From assembly GCA_016716625.1 (NCBI GenBank), contig JADJVJ010000001.1, positions 620,001 through 684,000 of the forward strand: a DNA stretch of 64,000 nucleotides, written 5' to 3'. Source of the stretch: Nostocoides sp. (GTDB lineage: Bacteria > Actinomycetota > Actinomycetes > Actinomycetales > Dermatophilaceae). Below, in pieces: positions 16,370 to 23,464 of the stretch (its first letter is position 1; every line of letters begins with the position of its first letter). Under the pieces are notes generated by a model that was not told the DNA's origin, made no database searches, and was given only the letters and a program-made list of their open reading frames with translations. A program made the translations under genes and the position numbers.

Positions 16370-17227
16370 ATGAGTGACGCGACCGATCGGGCAACTCGGG
16401 CCCTCGAGAACACCATCCAGACCGACTTCAGCCAAGCGATGAGCTATGGGCGCTACCTCGACCTCGAGACCCTCCTCTCCGCGCAGCATCCGCGCAGCGT
16501 CCCCGAACTGCACGACGAGATGCTCTTCATCATCCAGCACCAGGTCGCCGAGCTGTGGCTCAAGCTGCTGCTCCACGAACTCCGTTCGGCGCGGGCCTGC
16601 ATCGCCGCCGACGAGTTCGCCCCGGCCCTGAAGCGGCTCGCTCGGGTCAAGCACGTCCAGCGCCAGCTCATCGAGCAGTGGGACGTGCTCGCGACGATGA
16701 CCCCGAGCGAGTACGCCGAGATCCGTCCCTTCCTGGCGACCAGCTCGGGGTTCCAGAGTTACCAGTACCGCGCGGTCGAGTTCCTGCTCGGCAACAAGAA
16801 CGCGGACATGATCGCCGTCTTCGAGCATGACCCCGAGGTGAAGGCGATGCTCACCGCGCTCTGGGAGGAGCCGACGATCTACGACGAGTTCCTCCGTTAC
16901 CTCGGCCGCAACGGGTATGCCGTCCCGGCCTCGGTCCTTGACCGCGACGTCCGCGAGCCGTACCGGATGGTGCCCGAGCTCGTCGATGTCTTCGAGGCCG
17001 TGTATGCCGCGCCCGCCGAGCATTGGGGGGTGTACGAGACCTGCGAGGAGCTCGTCGACATCGAGGACATGTTCCAGCAGTGGCGTTTCCGGCACCTTCA
17101 GGTCGTCCTGCGCACCATCGGCTTCAAGACGGGCACGGGTGGCTCGTCAGGGGTGAGCTTCCTCAGGAAGGCGCTCGACCTGACCTTCTTCCCCGAGCTC
17201 TACGAGGTCCGCACCCGGATCGAGTGA
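16370..17227 (+). CDS. kynA: tryptophan 2,3-dioxygenase
   Basis: A 285-residue heme enzyme that opens the indole ring of L-tryptophan to N-formylkynurenine, the first step of the kynurenine pathway. Visible family landmarks: MSYGRYLDLETLL at the N-terminus, FIIQHQVAELW with the active-site His (H57), SSGFQSYQYR with the substrate-binding Arg (R134), and WRFRHLQVV with the heme-ligating His (H242). The ATG at 16370 begins the family-typical sequence; a codon 12 bp upstream is possible. No kynureninase or formamidase gene is nearby, so the rest of the pathway must be elsewhere or absent. Confidence 0.93.
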   Translation: MSDATDRATRALENTIQTDFSQAMSYGRYLDLETLLSAQHPRSVPELHDEMLFIIQHQVAELWLKLLLHELRSARACIAADEFAPALKRLARVKHVQRQLIEQWDVLATMTPSEYAEIRPFLATSSGFQSYQYRAVEFLLGNKNADMIAVFEHDPEVKAMLTALWEEPTIYDEFLRYLGRNGYAVPASVLDRDVREPYRMVPELVDVFEAVYAAPAEHWGVYETCEELVDIEDMFQQWRFRHLQVVLRTIGFKTGTGGSSGVSFLRKALDLTFFPELYEVRTRIE

Positions 17228-17292
17228 GTCGCGAGTCGAGGTGGACCTCACCCCGGAACCGTGCGCCCCGGCACACGCCCCCACCGAGGTGG

Positions 17293-17349
17293 TGCCACGT
17301 GGCATCACGTTGCGGGGAAGGTTGGGGGGAAGCTGGGGGTCGGTAGGGT
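17293..17349 (+). promoter_or_regulatory. promoter region of the PfkB kinase gene with a 12-bp palindrome
   Basis: TGCCACGTGGCA (17293-17304) is a perfect palindrome. About 40 bp downstream is TAGGGT (17344-17349), which lies 7 nt before the kinase ATG. This fits a leaderless promoter with an upstream regulator site. Confidence 0.45.
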
Positions 17350-17356
17350 GCCGCGT

Positions 17357-18280
17357 ATGCCGCGCGTCATCCACACCGCCCAGGCTCTCGTCGACGTTGT
17401 CGTCGAGATCCCGGGCCTGCCGCGCCGGGGGCAGAACGCCATGGCGAGCAGTTTTGCGCGCTACGCCGCCTCCGCGGTGAACGTCCTGCTCGCGACCGCT
17501 CGCCAGGGCGCCCAGGCGGTGCACGCGGGGTCGATCGGGACCGGCCCGCACGGCGACCTCATCCGCGAGGCGCTCGCGGCGGAGGGCGTCGCGGCGAGTG
17601 CACCCCCGGTGAGCGGCCAGGACACCGGCATCTGTTTCGTGATGGTCGAACCGAGTGCGGAGCGCACGTTCGTCACGACCCTCGGGGCCGAACGCCAGAT
17701 CACCGTCGAATCCCTCGCGAGCAGCGCCCCGGAGCCGGGTGACCTCGTCTGCGTCTCCGGCTACAGCCTCGTCGGGTCCACCCGCGACCCGCTGATGGCC
17801 TGGTTGGACGGCCTGAGCGAAGAAGTCCAGGTCGTCCTGGACCCGGGCGCCATCTTCGCCGGCCTGCCGGCCCCGCTGCGGGAGCGGATGCTCCGGCGGA
17901 CCACCGTGTGGACCTCGAACGCCGAGGAGGCCACCCAACTGACCGGGTGGACCGGGATGGCGGACACCGCGACCGCGATCGCCACCCGGCTCGACCCCCA
18001 GGCCGTGGTCATCGTTCGGGACGGCCCGCGAGGGTGCGTGGTGCGCGAGGGGGAGCACACGACATACCTCGCGGGGTTCCCGCAAACACCGCTGGACACC
18101 AACGGCGCCGGGGACTGCCACACCGGCATCCTGCTCGCGGAGCGGGCCCTCGGGACGGGCTGGGGTAAGGCTGCCCGACGGGCCAACGCCGGGGCCGCGA
18201 TCAAGGTGACCCGGCGCGGCCCGAGCAGTGCACCGACCCGCGCCGAGATCGACGACTTCCTGCGCGCTCAGCTCGGGTGA
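17357..18280 (+). CDS. PfkB-family carbohydrate kinase
   Basis: A 307-residue ribokinase-like sugar kinase. The C-terminal PfkB signature DTNGAGDCHTG carries the catalytic base (about D253) and anion hole; GGQN-type N-terminal substrate contacts appear as LPRRGQNAMAS. Typical ribokinase and fructokinase features are present, but the sugar cannot be named. The ATG at 17357 is placed by a TAGGGT element 7 nt upstream; a longer frame upstream has no family similarity. Its 3' end overlaps the convergent 60-residue membrane protein gene by 13 bp. Confidence 0.88.
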   Translation: MPRVIHTAQALVDVVVEIPGLPRRGQNAMASSFARYAASAVNVLLATARQGAQAVHAGSIGTGPHGDLIREALAAEGVAASAPPVSGQDTGICFVMVEPSAERTFVTTLGAERQITVESLASSAPEPGDLVCVSGYSLVGSTRDPLMAWLDGLSEEVQVVLDPGAIFAGLPAPLRERMLRRTTVWTSNAEEATQLTGWTGMADTATAIATRLDPQAVVIVRDGPRGCVVREGEHTTYLAGFPQTPLDTNGAGDCHTGILLAERALGTGWGKAARRANAGAAIKVTRRGPSSAPTRAEIDDFLRAQLG

Positions 18281-18450
18281 CCGTCGGGGCCGTCCTCCTC
18301 ACGTCCGGCCTCGGCGATCGCGCGGGCACGTCGGCGGTCGAGCATGAGTTTGGCGAGTCCGCCGACGGCGAGCGCGCCGAGGGTGCCGGACATGATCCAG
18401 GCGAACGCGGATGGCTCGTCGGACCGGTCGACGATGGGGTTCTCGCTCAT
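18268..18450 (-). CDS. small membrane protein (60 aa), function unknown
   Basis: A short protein with one hydrophobic helix (about residues 16-36, FAWIMSGTLGALAVGGLAKL) followed by a basic stretch (DRRRARA) and an acidic tail. It is supported by a strong Shine-Dalgarno (GAGGAGG) just before the ATG. It converges on and overlaps the PfkB kinase gene by 13 bp, and lies downstream of the MerR gene on the same strand (44 bp gap). I do not recognise a family. Confidence 0.7.
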   Translation of the reverse strand: MSENPIVDRSDEPSAFAWIMSGTLGALAVGGLAKLMLDRRRARAIAEAGREEDGPDGHPS

Positions 18451-18494
18451 GGCTCCTCCTCGGGGCCGGGTCGCGCTCAGCGGCGACGTTCTCC

Positions 18495-18890
18495 TCAGCG
18501 TACGGTCATCGCCGCGAGCTCCGCCTGGCAGCCGGCCTCGAAGGCGTCGAGCTCGCGCAGTGCGGCATCCAGGTCTGCGCGCCGTTGCTCAAGGTCGCAG
18601 CGTCGCTGCTCGATCTGGCTCAACACGTATTCGAGCTGGGAGCGGCGACCGCGGGGGACGTCGTAAAGGTCGATGATCGTGCGGATCTCCTCGAGCGGGA
18701 ACCCGAGGCGCCGCCCGCGCATGATGAGCGCGAGCCGGGTGCGGTCGCGGCGGTGATAGACCCGGGTCGAGCCGCGACGCTCGGGGGAGATGAGGCCGAT
18801 CTCCTCGTAGTGCCGCACGGTGCGGTGGGTGACCCCGAACTCGGCGGCGATCTCGGCGATCGTCCAGGTGTGGCTCGGGTCGGCTTCCAT
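18495..18890 (-). CDS. MerR family transcriptional regulator
   Basis: A 131-residue regulator. The MerR winged helix-turn-helix is at residues 9-75 (WTIAEIAAEFGVTHRTVRHYEEIGLI, then RRGSTRVYHRRDRTRLALI). A dimerisation coiled coil follows (about 85-120), and there is no long effector domain or metal-binding Cys pair. It resembles LiuR-type regulators, which in proteobacteria control branched-chain amino acid and acyl-CoA breakdown (established for that group). It is divergent from the acyl-CoA dehydrogenase operon and a strong palindrome lies between them, so it most likely controls that operon and itself. Confidence 0.85.
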   Translation of the reverse strand: MEADPSHTWTIAEIAAEFGVTHRTVRHYEEIGLISPERRGSTRVYHRRDRTRLALIMRGRRLGFPLEEIRTIIDLYDVPRGRRSQLEYVLSQIEQRRCDLEQRRADLDAALRELDAFEAGCQAELAAMTVR

Positions 18891-18911
18891 ACCGCGGAGT
18901 ATTGCTTTACG

Positions 18912-18927
18912 TTTACGTTAACGTCAA
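18912..18927. promoter_or_regulatory. probable MerR (LiuR-like) operator
   Basis: TTTACGTTAACGTCAA is a 16-bp palindrome with one mismatched pair around the perfect core ACGTTAACGT. It is preceded by a further ACGTTT-like half (TTTACG at 18906). It sits midway between the divergent MerR and acyl-CoA dehydrogenase genes, where MerR proteins bind the spacer of their promoters. Confidence 0.65.
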
Positions 18928-18949
18928 GCATCCAGGGTAGGAGTATGCC

Positions 18950-20137
18950 GTGTTCGAACTGAGCCAGGACCACGAGGACTTCCGCAGCCTCGTCCGGGAT
19001 TTCGCCGCCGCCGAGGTCGAGCCGCACGTCGCCCAGTGGGACCGGGAGCACCACTTCCCGACCCACCTCGTGCCGGCGATGGGTGAGCTCGGCCTCTTCG
19101 GCCTCGTCGTTCCAGAGGCGTATGGCGGCAGCCTCGAGCACGCCGACGGGGGCGCCTTCACCAGCCTGTGCATTGCCATCGAGGAACTGGGCCGGGTCGA
19201 TCAGTCCATCGGGATCACCCTCTCGGCCGGGGTGGGCCTGGGGATCAACCCGATCCTCACCTACGGCACGCAGGAGCAGAAGAGCCGTTACCTGCCCGAC
19301 CTCGTCGCCGGACGCGCCCTGGCCGGCTTCGGTCTCACCGAACCCGACGCCGGATCCGACGCCGGCGCGACCCGGACCAAGGCAGTGCTCGACGCCGGGG
19401 AATGGGTGGTCGACGGCGCCAAGGCCTTCATCACCAACTCCGGCACCGAGATCACCTCCGTGGTCACGGTGACCGCCCGCACCGGCACGACCGAGAACGG
19501 CAGCCCGGAGATCTCCGCGATCATGATCCCGGCGGGCACGCAAGGGTTCGAGGTCGCGCCGCCCTACCACAAGCTCGGCTGGCACATCTCGGACACCCAC
19601 GGCCTGTCCTTCAGCGGGTGCCGGGTGCCCGCGGATAACCTCCTCGGTGAGCGCGGCGCTGGGTTCAAGCAGTTCCTCAAGACCCTCGACGACGGCCGGA
19701 TCGCGATTAGCGCCCTTGCCCTGGGTCTCATCACCCGGATGCGCGAGGAGGCCACGGCATACGCCAAGGAACGCACCGCGTTCGGGCGCCCGATCGGGGC
19801 CAACCAGGGGGTCGCCTTCCCGATCGCCGACCTTGCCCTCATGGAGGAGGCCGGGCGGGTGCTCACCTACAAGGCCGCCTGGCTGCGGGACGAGCAGGAG
19901 GCCGGTCGGCGCAGCGTCGCCGAGGTCAAGGCGGCGGCGGCCCTGGCCAAGCTCTACACCTCCGAGGCCGCCGTCACCGCGACCCGGATCGCCACCCAGG
20001 TCTTCGGCGGCAACGGCTTCATGGAGGAGTACCCGGTCGCCCGGTTCTATCGGGACGCCAAGATCCTCGAGATCGGCGAGGGTACCTCCGAGGTCCAGCG
20101 GATGGTCATCGCCCGCGGCCTGGGGCTGCTGCAGTGA
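18950..20137 (+). CDS. acyl-CoA dehydrogenase
   Basis: A 395-residue FAD enzyme that makes the first double bond in acyl-CoA oxidation. Visible: GFGLTEPDAGSDAG (substrate/FAD loop), SFSGCRVPADNLLGERG, TAYAKERTAFGRPIG, FGGNGFMEEYPVARFYRD, and the catalytic Glu in EIGEGTSEVQ (about E377). The GTG start has AGGGTAGGAG upstream. It is followed, with a GTGA overlap, by a carboxyltransferase gene, and is controlled from a divergent MerR gene. Together this suggests breakdown of a branched-chain or related acyl-CoA such as isovaleryl-CoA; the exact substrate is inference. Confidence 0.92.
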   Translation: MFELSQDHEDFRSLVRDFAAAEVEPHVAQWDREHHFPTHLVPAMGELGLFGLVVPEAYGGSLEHADGGAFTSLCIAIEELGRVDQSIGITLSAGVGLGINPILTYGTQEQKSRYLPDLVAGRALAGFGLTEPDAGSDAGATRTKAVLDAGEWVVDGAKAFITNSGTEITSVVTVTARTGTTENGSPEISAIMIPAGTQGFEVAPPYHKLGWHISDTHGLSFSGCRVPADNLLGERGAGFKQFLKTLDDGRIAISALALGLITRMREEATAYAKERTAFGRPIGANQGVAFPIADLALMEEAGRVLTYKAAWLRDEQEAGRRSVAEVKAAAALAKLYTSEAAVTATRIATQVFGGNGFMEEYPVARFYRDAKILEIGEGTSEVQRMVIARGLGLLQ

Positions 20138-21690
20138 GCACGCCGACCACCGGGGATGCGCACGTCGCCGACGTCCGAGCGCGGCTGCAACGGGCCCAGG
20201 CCGCCTCCGCAGCGCCCAGCCCGGCCGCGGCCGCCAAGCTCGCCGCCCAGGGCAAGCTCTATGTCCGCGACCGGATCGCGCTGCTGCTCGACGAGGGCTC
20301 CTTCGTCGAGGACGGCCGGTACGCCAACTCCCGCGCCGCCGGACTGCCCGCCGACGGGGTCGTCACCGGCCGCGGCACGGTGGATGGCCGCCCGGTCGTC
20401 GTCATCGCCAACGACCCCACGGTCAAGGCCGGCTCCTGGGGTGCCCGGACCGTGGAGAAGATCGTCCGGGCCACCGAGATGGCGCTGCGCGAGGAACTCC
20501 CGGTGTTCTGGCTCGTCGACAGTGCCGGGGCCCGGATCACCGACCAGGTCGAGATGTTCCCCGGGCGCCGCGGGGCCGGTCGGATCTTCCACAACCAGGT
20601 GGCGCTCTCCGGCAAGGTCCCGCAGATCTGCTGCCTCTTCGGGCCGTCGGCCGCCGGTGGGGCCTACATCCCCAGCTTCTGCGACCTCATCATCATGGTC
20701 GAGGGCAACGCCTCGATGTACCTCGGCAGCCCCCGGATGGCCGAAATGGTCGTCGGCGAGAAGGTCTCGCTGGAGGAGATGGGTGGAGCGCGGATGCACT
20801 GCACCGTCTCCGGGGTCGGGGACCTGCTCGCCGCGGATGACGCCGAGGCCATCGAACTCGCCCGGCTCTACTTCTCCTACGTGCCCTCCAGTTGGCAGAC
20901 CCCGGTGCCGAGCTGGGACGCCGAGGAGCCCGCTCACCCGCTCACCCGCGAGCTGATCCCGGAACGCGAAAGCGTGCCCTTCGACATCCACGACGTCATC
21001 ACCGGCCTGGTCGACGCAGACAGCTTCTTCGAGATCAAGCCCCTCTTCGCCCCCGAGCTCGTCATCGGTTTCGGGCGGCTCGCCGGTGCGAGCGTCGGTC
21101 TGGTGGCGAACAACTCGGCGGTCAAGGGGGGCGTGCTCTTCACCGACAGCGCGGACAAGGCCACCCGGTTCATCTGGCTATGCGATGCCTTCTCCATCCC
21201 GCTGGTCTACCTCGCGGACGTCCCCGGGTTCATGATCGGCTCCGAGGTCGAACGTGGCGGGATCATCCGGCACGGCGCGAAGATGGTCTCGGCCGTCGCC
21301 TCGGCCACCGTTCCCCAGGTCTGCGTTGTCGTCCGTAAGGCGTATGGCGCCGGGCTCTATGCCATGGGTGGACCGGGGTTCGGGCCGGATGCCACGATCG
21401 CGCTGCCCACGGCTCGGATCGCCGTCATGGGCCCGGAGGCGGCGGTGAACGCGGTCTATGCGAACAAGATCGCCGAGATCACCGACCCCGCCGAGCGCTC
21501 TGCATATGTCGCCGCCCGGAGGGCCGAGTACGAGGAGGACGTCGACCTCGAGCGGCTCGCCGCCGACCTCGTCCTCGACCAGGTCATCGAGGCCGAGGAG
21601 TTGCGTGGCGAGCTGCTCGCCAGGCTCGGATACGCCGCCCGCCGCGATCGGCACTTCGCCACCAAACGCCGCGACGTTCCTCCGGTCTAG
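20134..21690 (+). CDS. acyl-CoA carboxylase beta subunit (carboxyltransferase)
   Basis: A 518-residue carboxyltransferase of the propionyl/methylcrotonyl-CoA carboxylase beta family. N-terminal half: KLYVRDRIALLLDEGSFVE, PTVKAGSWGARTVEKIVR, LVDSAGARITDQ and SAAGGAYIPSFCD. C-terminal half: AVKGGVLFTDSADKATRFI and VPGFMIGSEVERGGIIRHGAKM. It transfers CO2 from carboxybiotin to an acyl-CoA. It is coupled to the acyl-CoA dehydrogenase by a GTGA overlap, like the pair in leucine breakdown, but no alpha subunit is in this operon; the biotin carboxylase at 11.8-13.6 kb could supply it. Substrate uncertain. Confidence 0.88.
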   Translation: MSTPTTGDAHVADVRARLQRAQAASAAPSPAAAAKLAAQGKLYVRDRIALLLDEGSFVEDGRYANSRAAGLPADGVVTGRGTVDGRPVVVIANDPTVKAGSWGARTVEKIVRATEMALREELPVFWLVDSAGARITDQVEMFPGRRGAGRIFHNQVALSGKVPQICCLFGPSAAGGAYIPSFCDLIIMVEGNASMYLGSPRMAEMVVGEKVSLEEMGGARMHCTVSGVGDLLAADDAEAIELARLYFSYVPSSWQTPVPSWDAEEPAHPLTRELIPERESVPFDIHDVITGLVDADSFFEIKPLFAPELVIGFGRLAGASVGLVANNSAVKGGVLFTDSADKATRFIWLCDAFSIPLVYLADVPGFMIGSEVERGGIIRHGAKMVSAVASATVPQVCVVVRKAYGAGLYAMGGPGFGPDATIALPTARIAVMGPEAAVNAVYANKIAEITDPAERSAYVAARRAEYEEDVDLERLAADLVLDQVIEAEELRGELLARLGYAARRDRHFATKRRDVPPV

Positions 21691-21740
21691 CGGCCGGCCT
21701 GCTGTGGGCGTCGCACGCCAGGCAAGGTGAGGACTGCCTT

Positions 21741-21765
21741 GGGGGCGGGATCGTGCCCGGCCCCC
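21741..21765 (+). terminator. G/C-rich hairpin after the carboxyltransferase gene
   Basis: GGGGGC-GGG, a short loop, then CCC-G-GCCCCC (one bulged G). It lies 50 bp after the stop and 44 bp before the next gene, so it probably ends the acyl-CoA dehydrogenase operon. Confidence 0.5.
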
Positions 21766-21808
21766 TACGATCGGAGCAGAGAGGTTTCCGTTCGCCAAAG
21801 GAGGCGCG

Positions 21809-23464
21809 GTGGCAGAGCACGGGCGTGACGTTGCACCACTTCCGCCCTTGGGTTCGGGGCGCCTGCGGGCAGGCCCAGTGCGGGCTCAGCGACCGCTCTA
21901 CGTCGATCTCCTGCCGCCGTGTAACAACGCCTGTCCGGCGGGGGAGAACATTCAGGCCTGGCTCGGTGACGCCAAGGCCGGTCGCCACGAAGCGGCCTGG
22001 CGGCAACTCACCCTGGACAACCCCTTCCCGGCCATTCACGGCCGGGTCTGCTACCACCCCTGCGAGAGCTCCTGCAACCGGGCCGCTTTCGACGGTGCGG
22101 TCTCCATCCATGCGGTCGAGCGCTTCCTCGGCGACCTCGCCATCGAGCAGGGCTGGACCTTCACGCCCCCCGCGGTGAGCACCGGCCACGCCGTGCTCGT
22201 CGTCGGCAGCGGACCGAGCGGACTCTCCGCGGCATACCATCTCGCCCGCCGCGGGCACCGCGTCGTGGTCCGCGACAACGGCCAACTGCCGGGCGGGATG
22301 ATGCGCTACGGCATCCCGAGCTACCGGCTCCCGCGGGACATCCTCGACGCCGAGATCGCCCGGGTCGCGGCCCTCGGGGTCACCTTCGAACAGGAGCACC
22401 GGGTCGAGGACCTGCAGGCCGAACTCACCGAGGGCGGCTTTGACGCGGCCTTCGTCGCGGTCGGGGCGCACCTGTCCAAGCGGGTCGACATTCCCAACGC
22501 CGACGCCGGCCGGATCCTCGACGCGGTGACCTTCCTGCGCGGGGTCGAGGCCGGTGACGCCCAGAGCGACCTCGGCCGGGTGGCCGTGTATGGCGGTGGC
22601 AACACGGCCATGGATGCCGCCCGGGTGGCCCGCCGGATGGGGGCTGACGACACCGTCATCGTCTATCGCCGCACTCGCGAGCAGATGCCGGCGCACGCCG
22701 ACGAGGCCCAGGACGCCGAAGAGGAAGGCATCCGGATCAACTGGCTGCGGACCATCGCCTCGATGGACGACGCTGCCCTCACCGTGGAGATCCAGGAACT
22801 GGACGAGCGCGGAAAGCCGCACGGCACAGGGAGATTCGAAACCCTCGAGGCGGACACCGTGATCCTCGCACTCGGCCAAGAGAGCGACACCGCGTTCTTG
22901 AGCAGCATGCCGGGGGTCGGCTTCGACGGCGACGTCGTCCAGGTCGACCCGCAGTCCCTGATGACCGGAGCGCCCGGGGTGTTTGCCGGCGGTGACGCCG
23001 TCCCCAGCGAGCGCACGGTGACCATCGGCGTCGGCCATGGCAAGCGCGCAGCGCGCAGCATCGACGCCTGGATCCAGGCTGGTATGCCAGCGCTGGCACC
23101 CCCCGACGAGCGCAGCAAGCACCGCGTCGTCAACGCCCAGGACCTGCACCTCTGGTACTTCGGTGACCACCGGCAGCGCGAACAGATTCAACTCGAACCA
23201 CTCACCCGGGTGGCCGCGTTCGACGAGGTCGTGGCCGGGCTCGGTGAGGACGAGGCCCGTTTCGAGGCCGGCCGGTGCTTCTCCTGCGGAAACTGTTTCG
23301 AGTGTGACGGGTGCCTGGGCTCCTGCCCCGAGGACGCCGTCATCAAACTCGGCCCGGGACGCCGCTACCGATTCGACCTCGACCGCTGCACCGGTTGCGG
23401 CACCTGCGCCCGGCAGTGCCCCGTGCACGCTATCGACCTCATCCCCGAAGGGGGGCCCGCGTGA
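21809..23464 (+). CDS. Fe-S flavoprotein, glutamate synthase small-subunit-like, NAD(P)-binding oxidoreductase
   Basis: A 551-residue protein. An N-terminal Cys-rich Fe-S region (PPCNNACPAGENIQAWL, then VCYHPCESSCNR, residues about 37-90) precedes an FAD motif VLVVGSGPSGLSAAYHLARR and an NAD(P) motif VAVYGGGNTAMDAARVARR, as in the beta subunit of glutamate synthase. The C-terminus adds two 4Fe-4S clusters (CFSCGNCFECDGCLGSCP and CTGCGTCARQCP). GTG start with AAAGGAGG upstream. It overlaps the pyruvate:ferredoxin oxidoreductase gene by 4 bp. The likely role is moving electrons between NAD(P)H and ferredoxin or that enzyme; no glutamate synthase large subunit is present. Confidence 0.85.
   Translation: MAEHGRDVAPLPPLGSGRLRAGPVRAQRPLYVDLLPPCNNACPAGENIQAWLGDAKAGRHEAAWRQLTLDNPFPAIHGRVCYHPCESSCNRAAFDGAVSIHAVERFLGDLAIEQGWTFTPPAVSTGHAVLVVGSGPSGLSAAYHLARRGHRVVVRDNGQLPGGMMRYGIPSYRLPRDILDAEIARVAALGVTFEQEHRVEDLQAELTEGGFDAAFVAVGAHLSKRVDIPNADAGRILDAVTFLRGVEAGDAQSDLGRVAVYGGGNTAMDAARVARRMGADDTVIVYRRTREQMPAHADEAQDAEEEGIRINWLRTIASMDDAALTVEIQELDERGKPHGTGRFETLEADTVILALGQESDTAFLSSMPGVGFDGDVVQVDPQSLMTGAPGVFAGGDAVPSERTVTIGVGHGKRAARSIDAWIQAGMPALAPPDERSKHRVVNAQDLHLWYFGDHRQREQIQLEPLTRVAAFDEVVAGLGEDEARFEAGRCFSCGNCFECDGCLGSCPEDAVIKLGPGRRYRFDLDRCTGCGTCARQCPVHAIDLIPEGGPA

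Noticed and set aside
21584..23428. A 614-codon open frame on the minus strand opposite the Fe-S flavoprotein
   Set aside because: Same kind of shadow; all motifs and the ribosome-binding site are on the plus strand.
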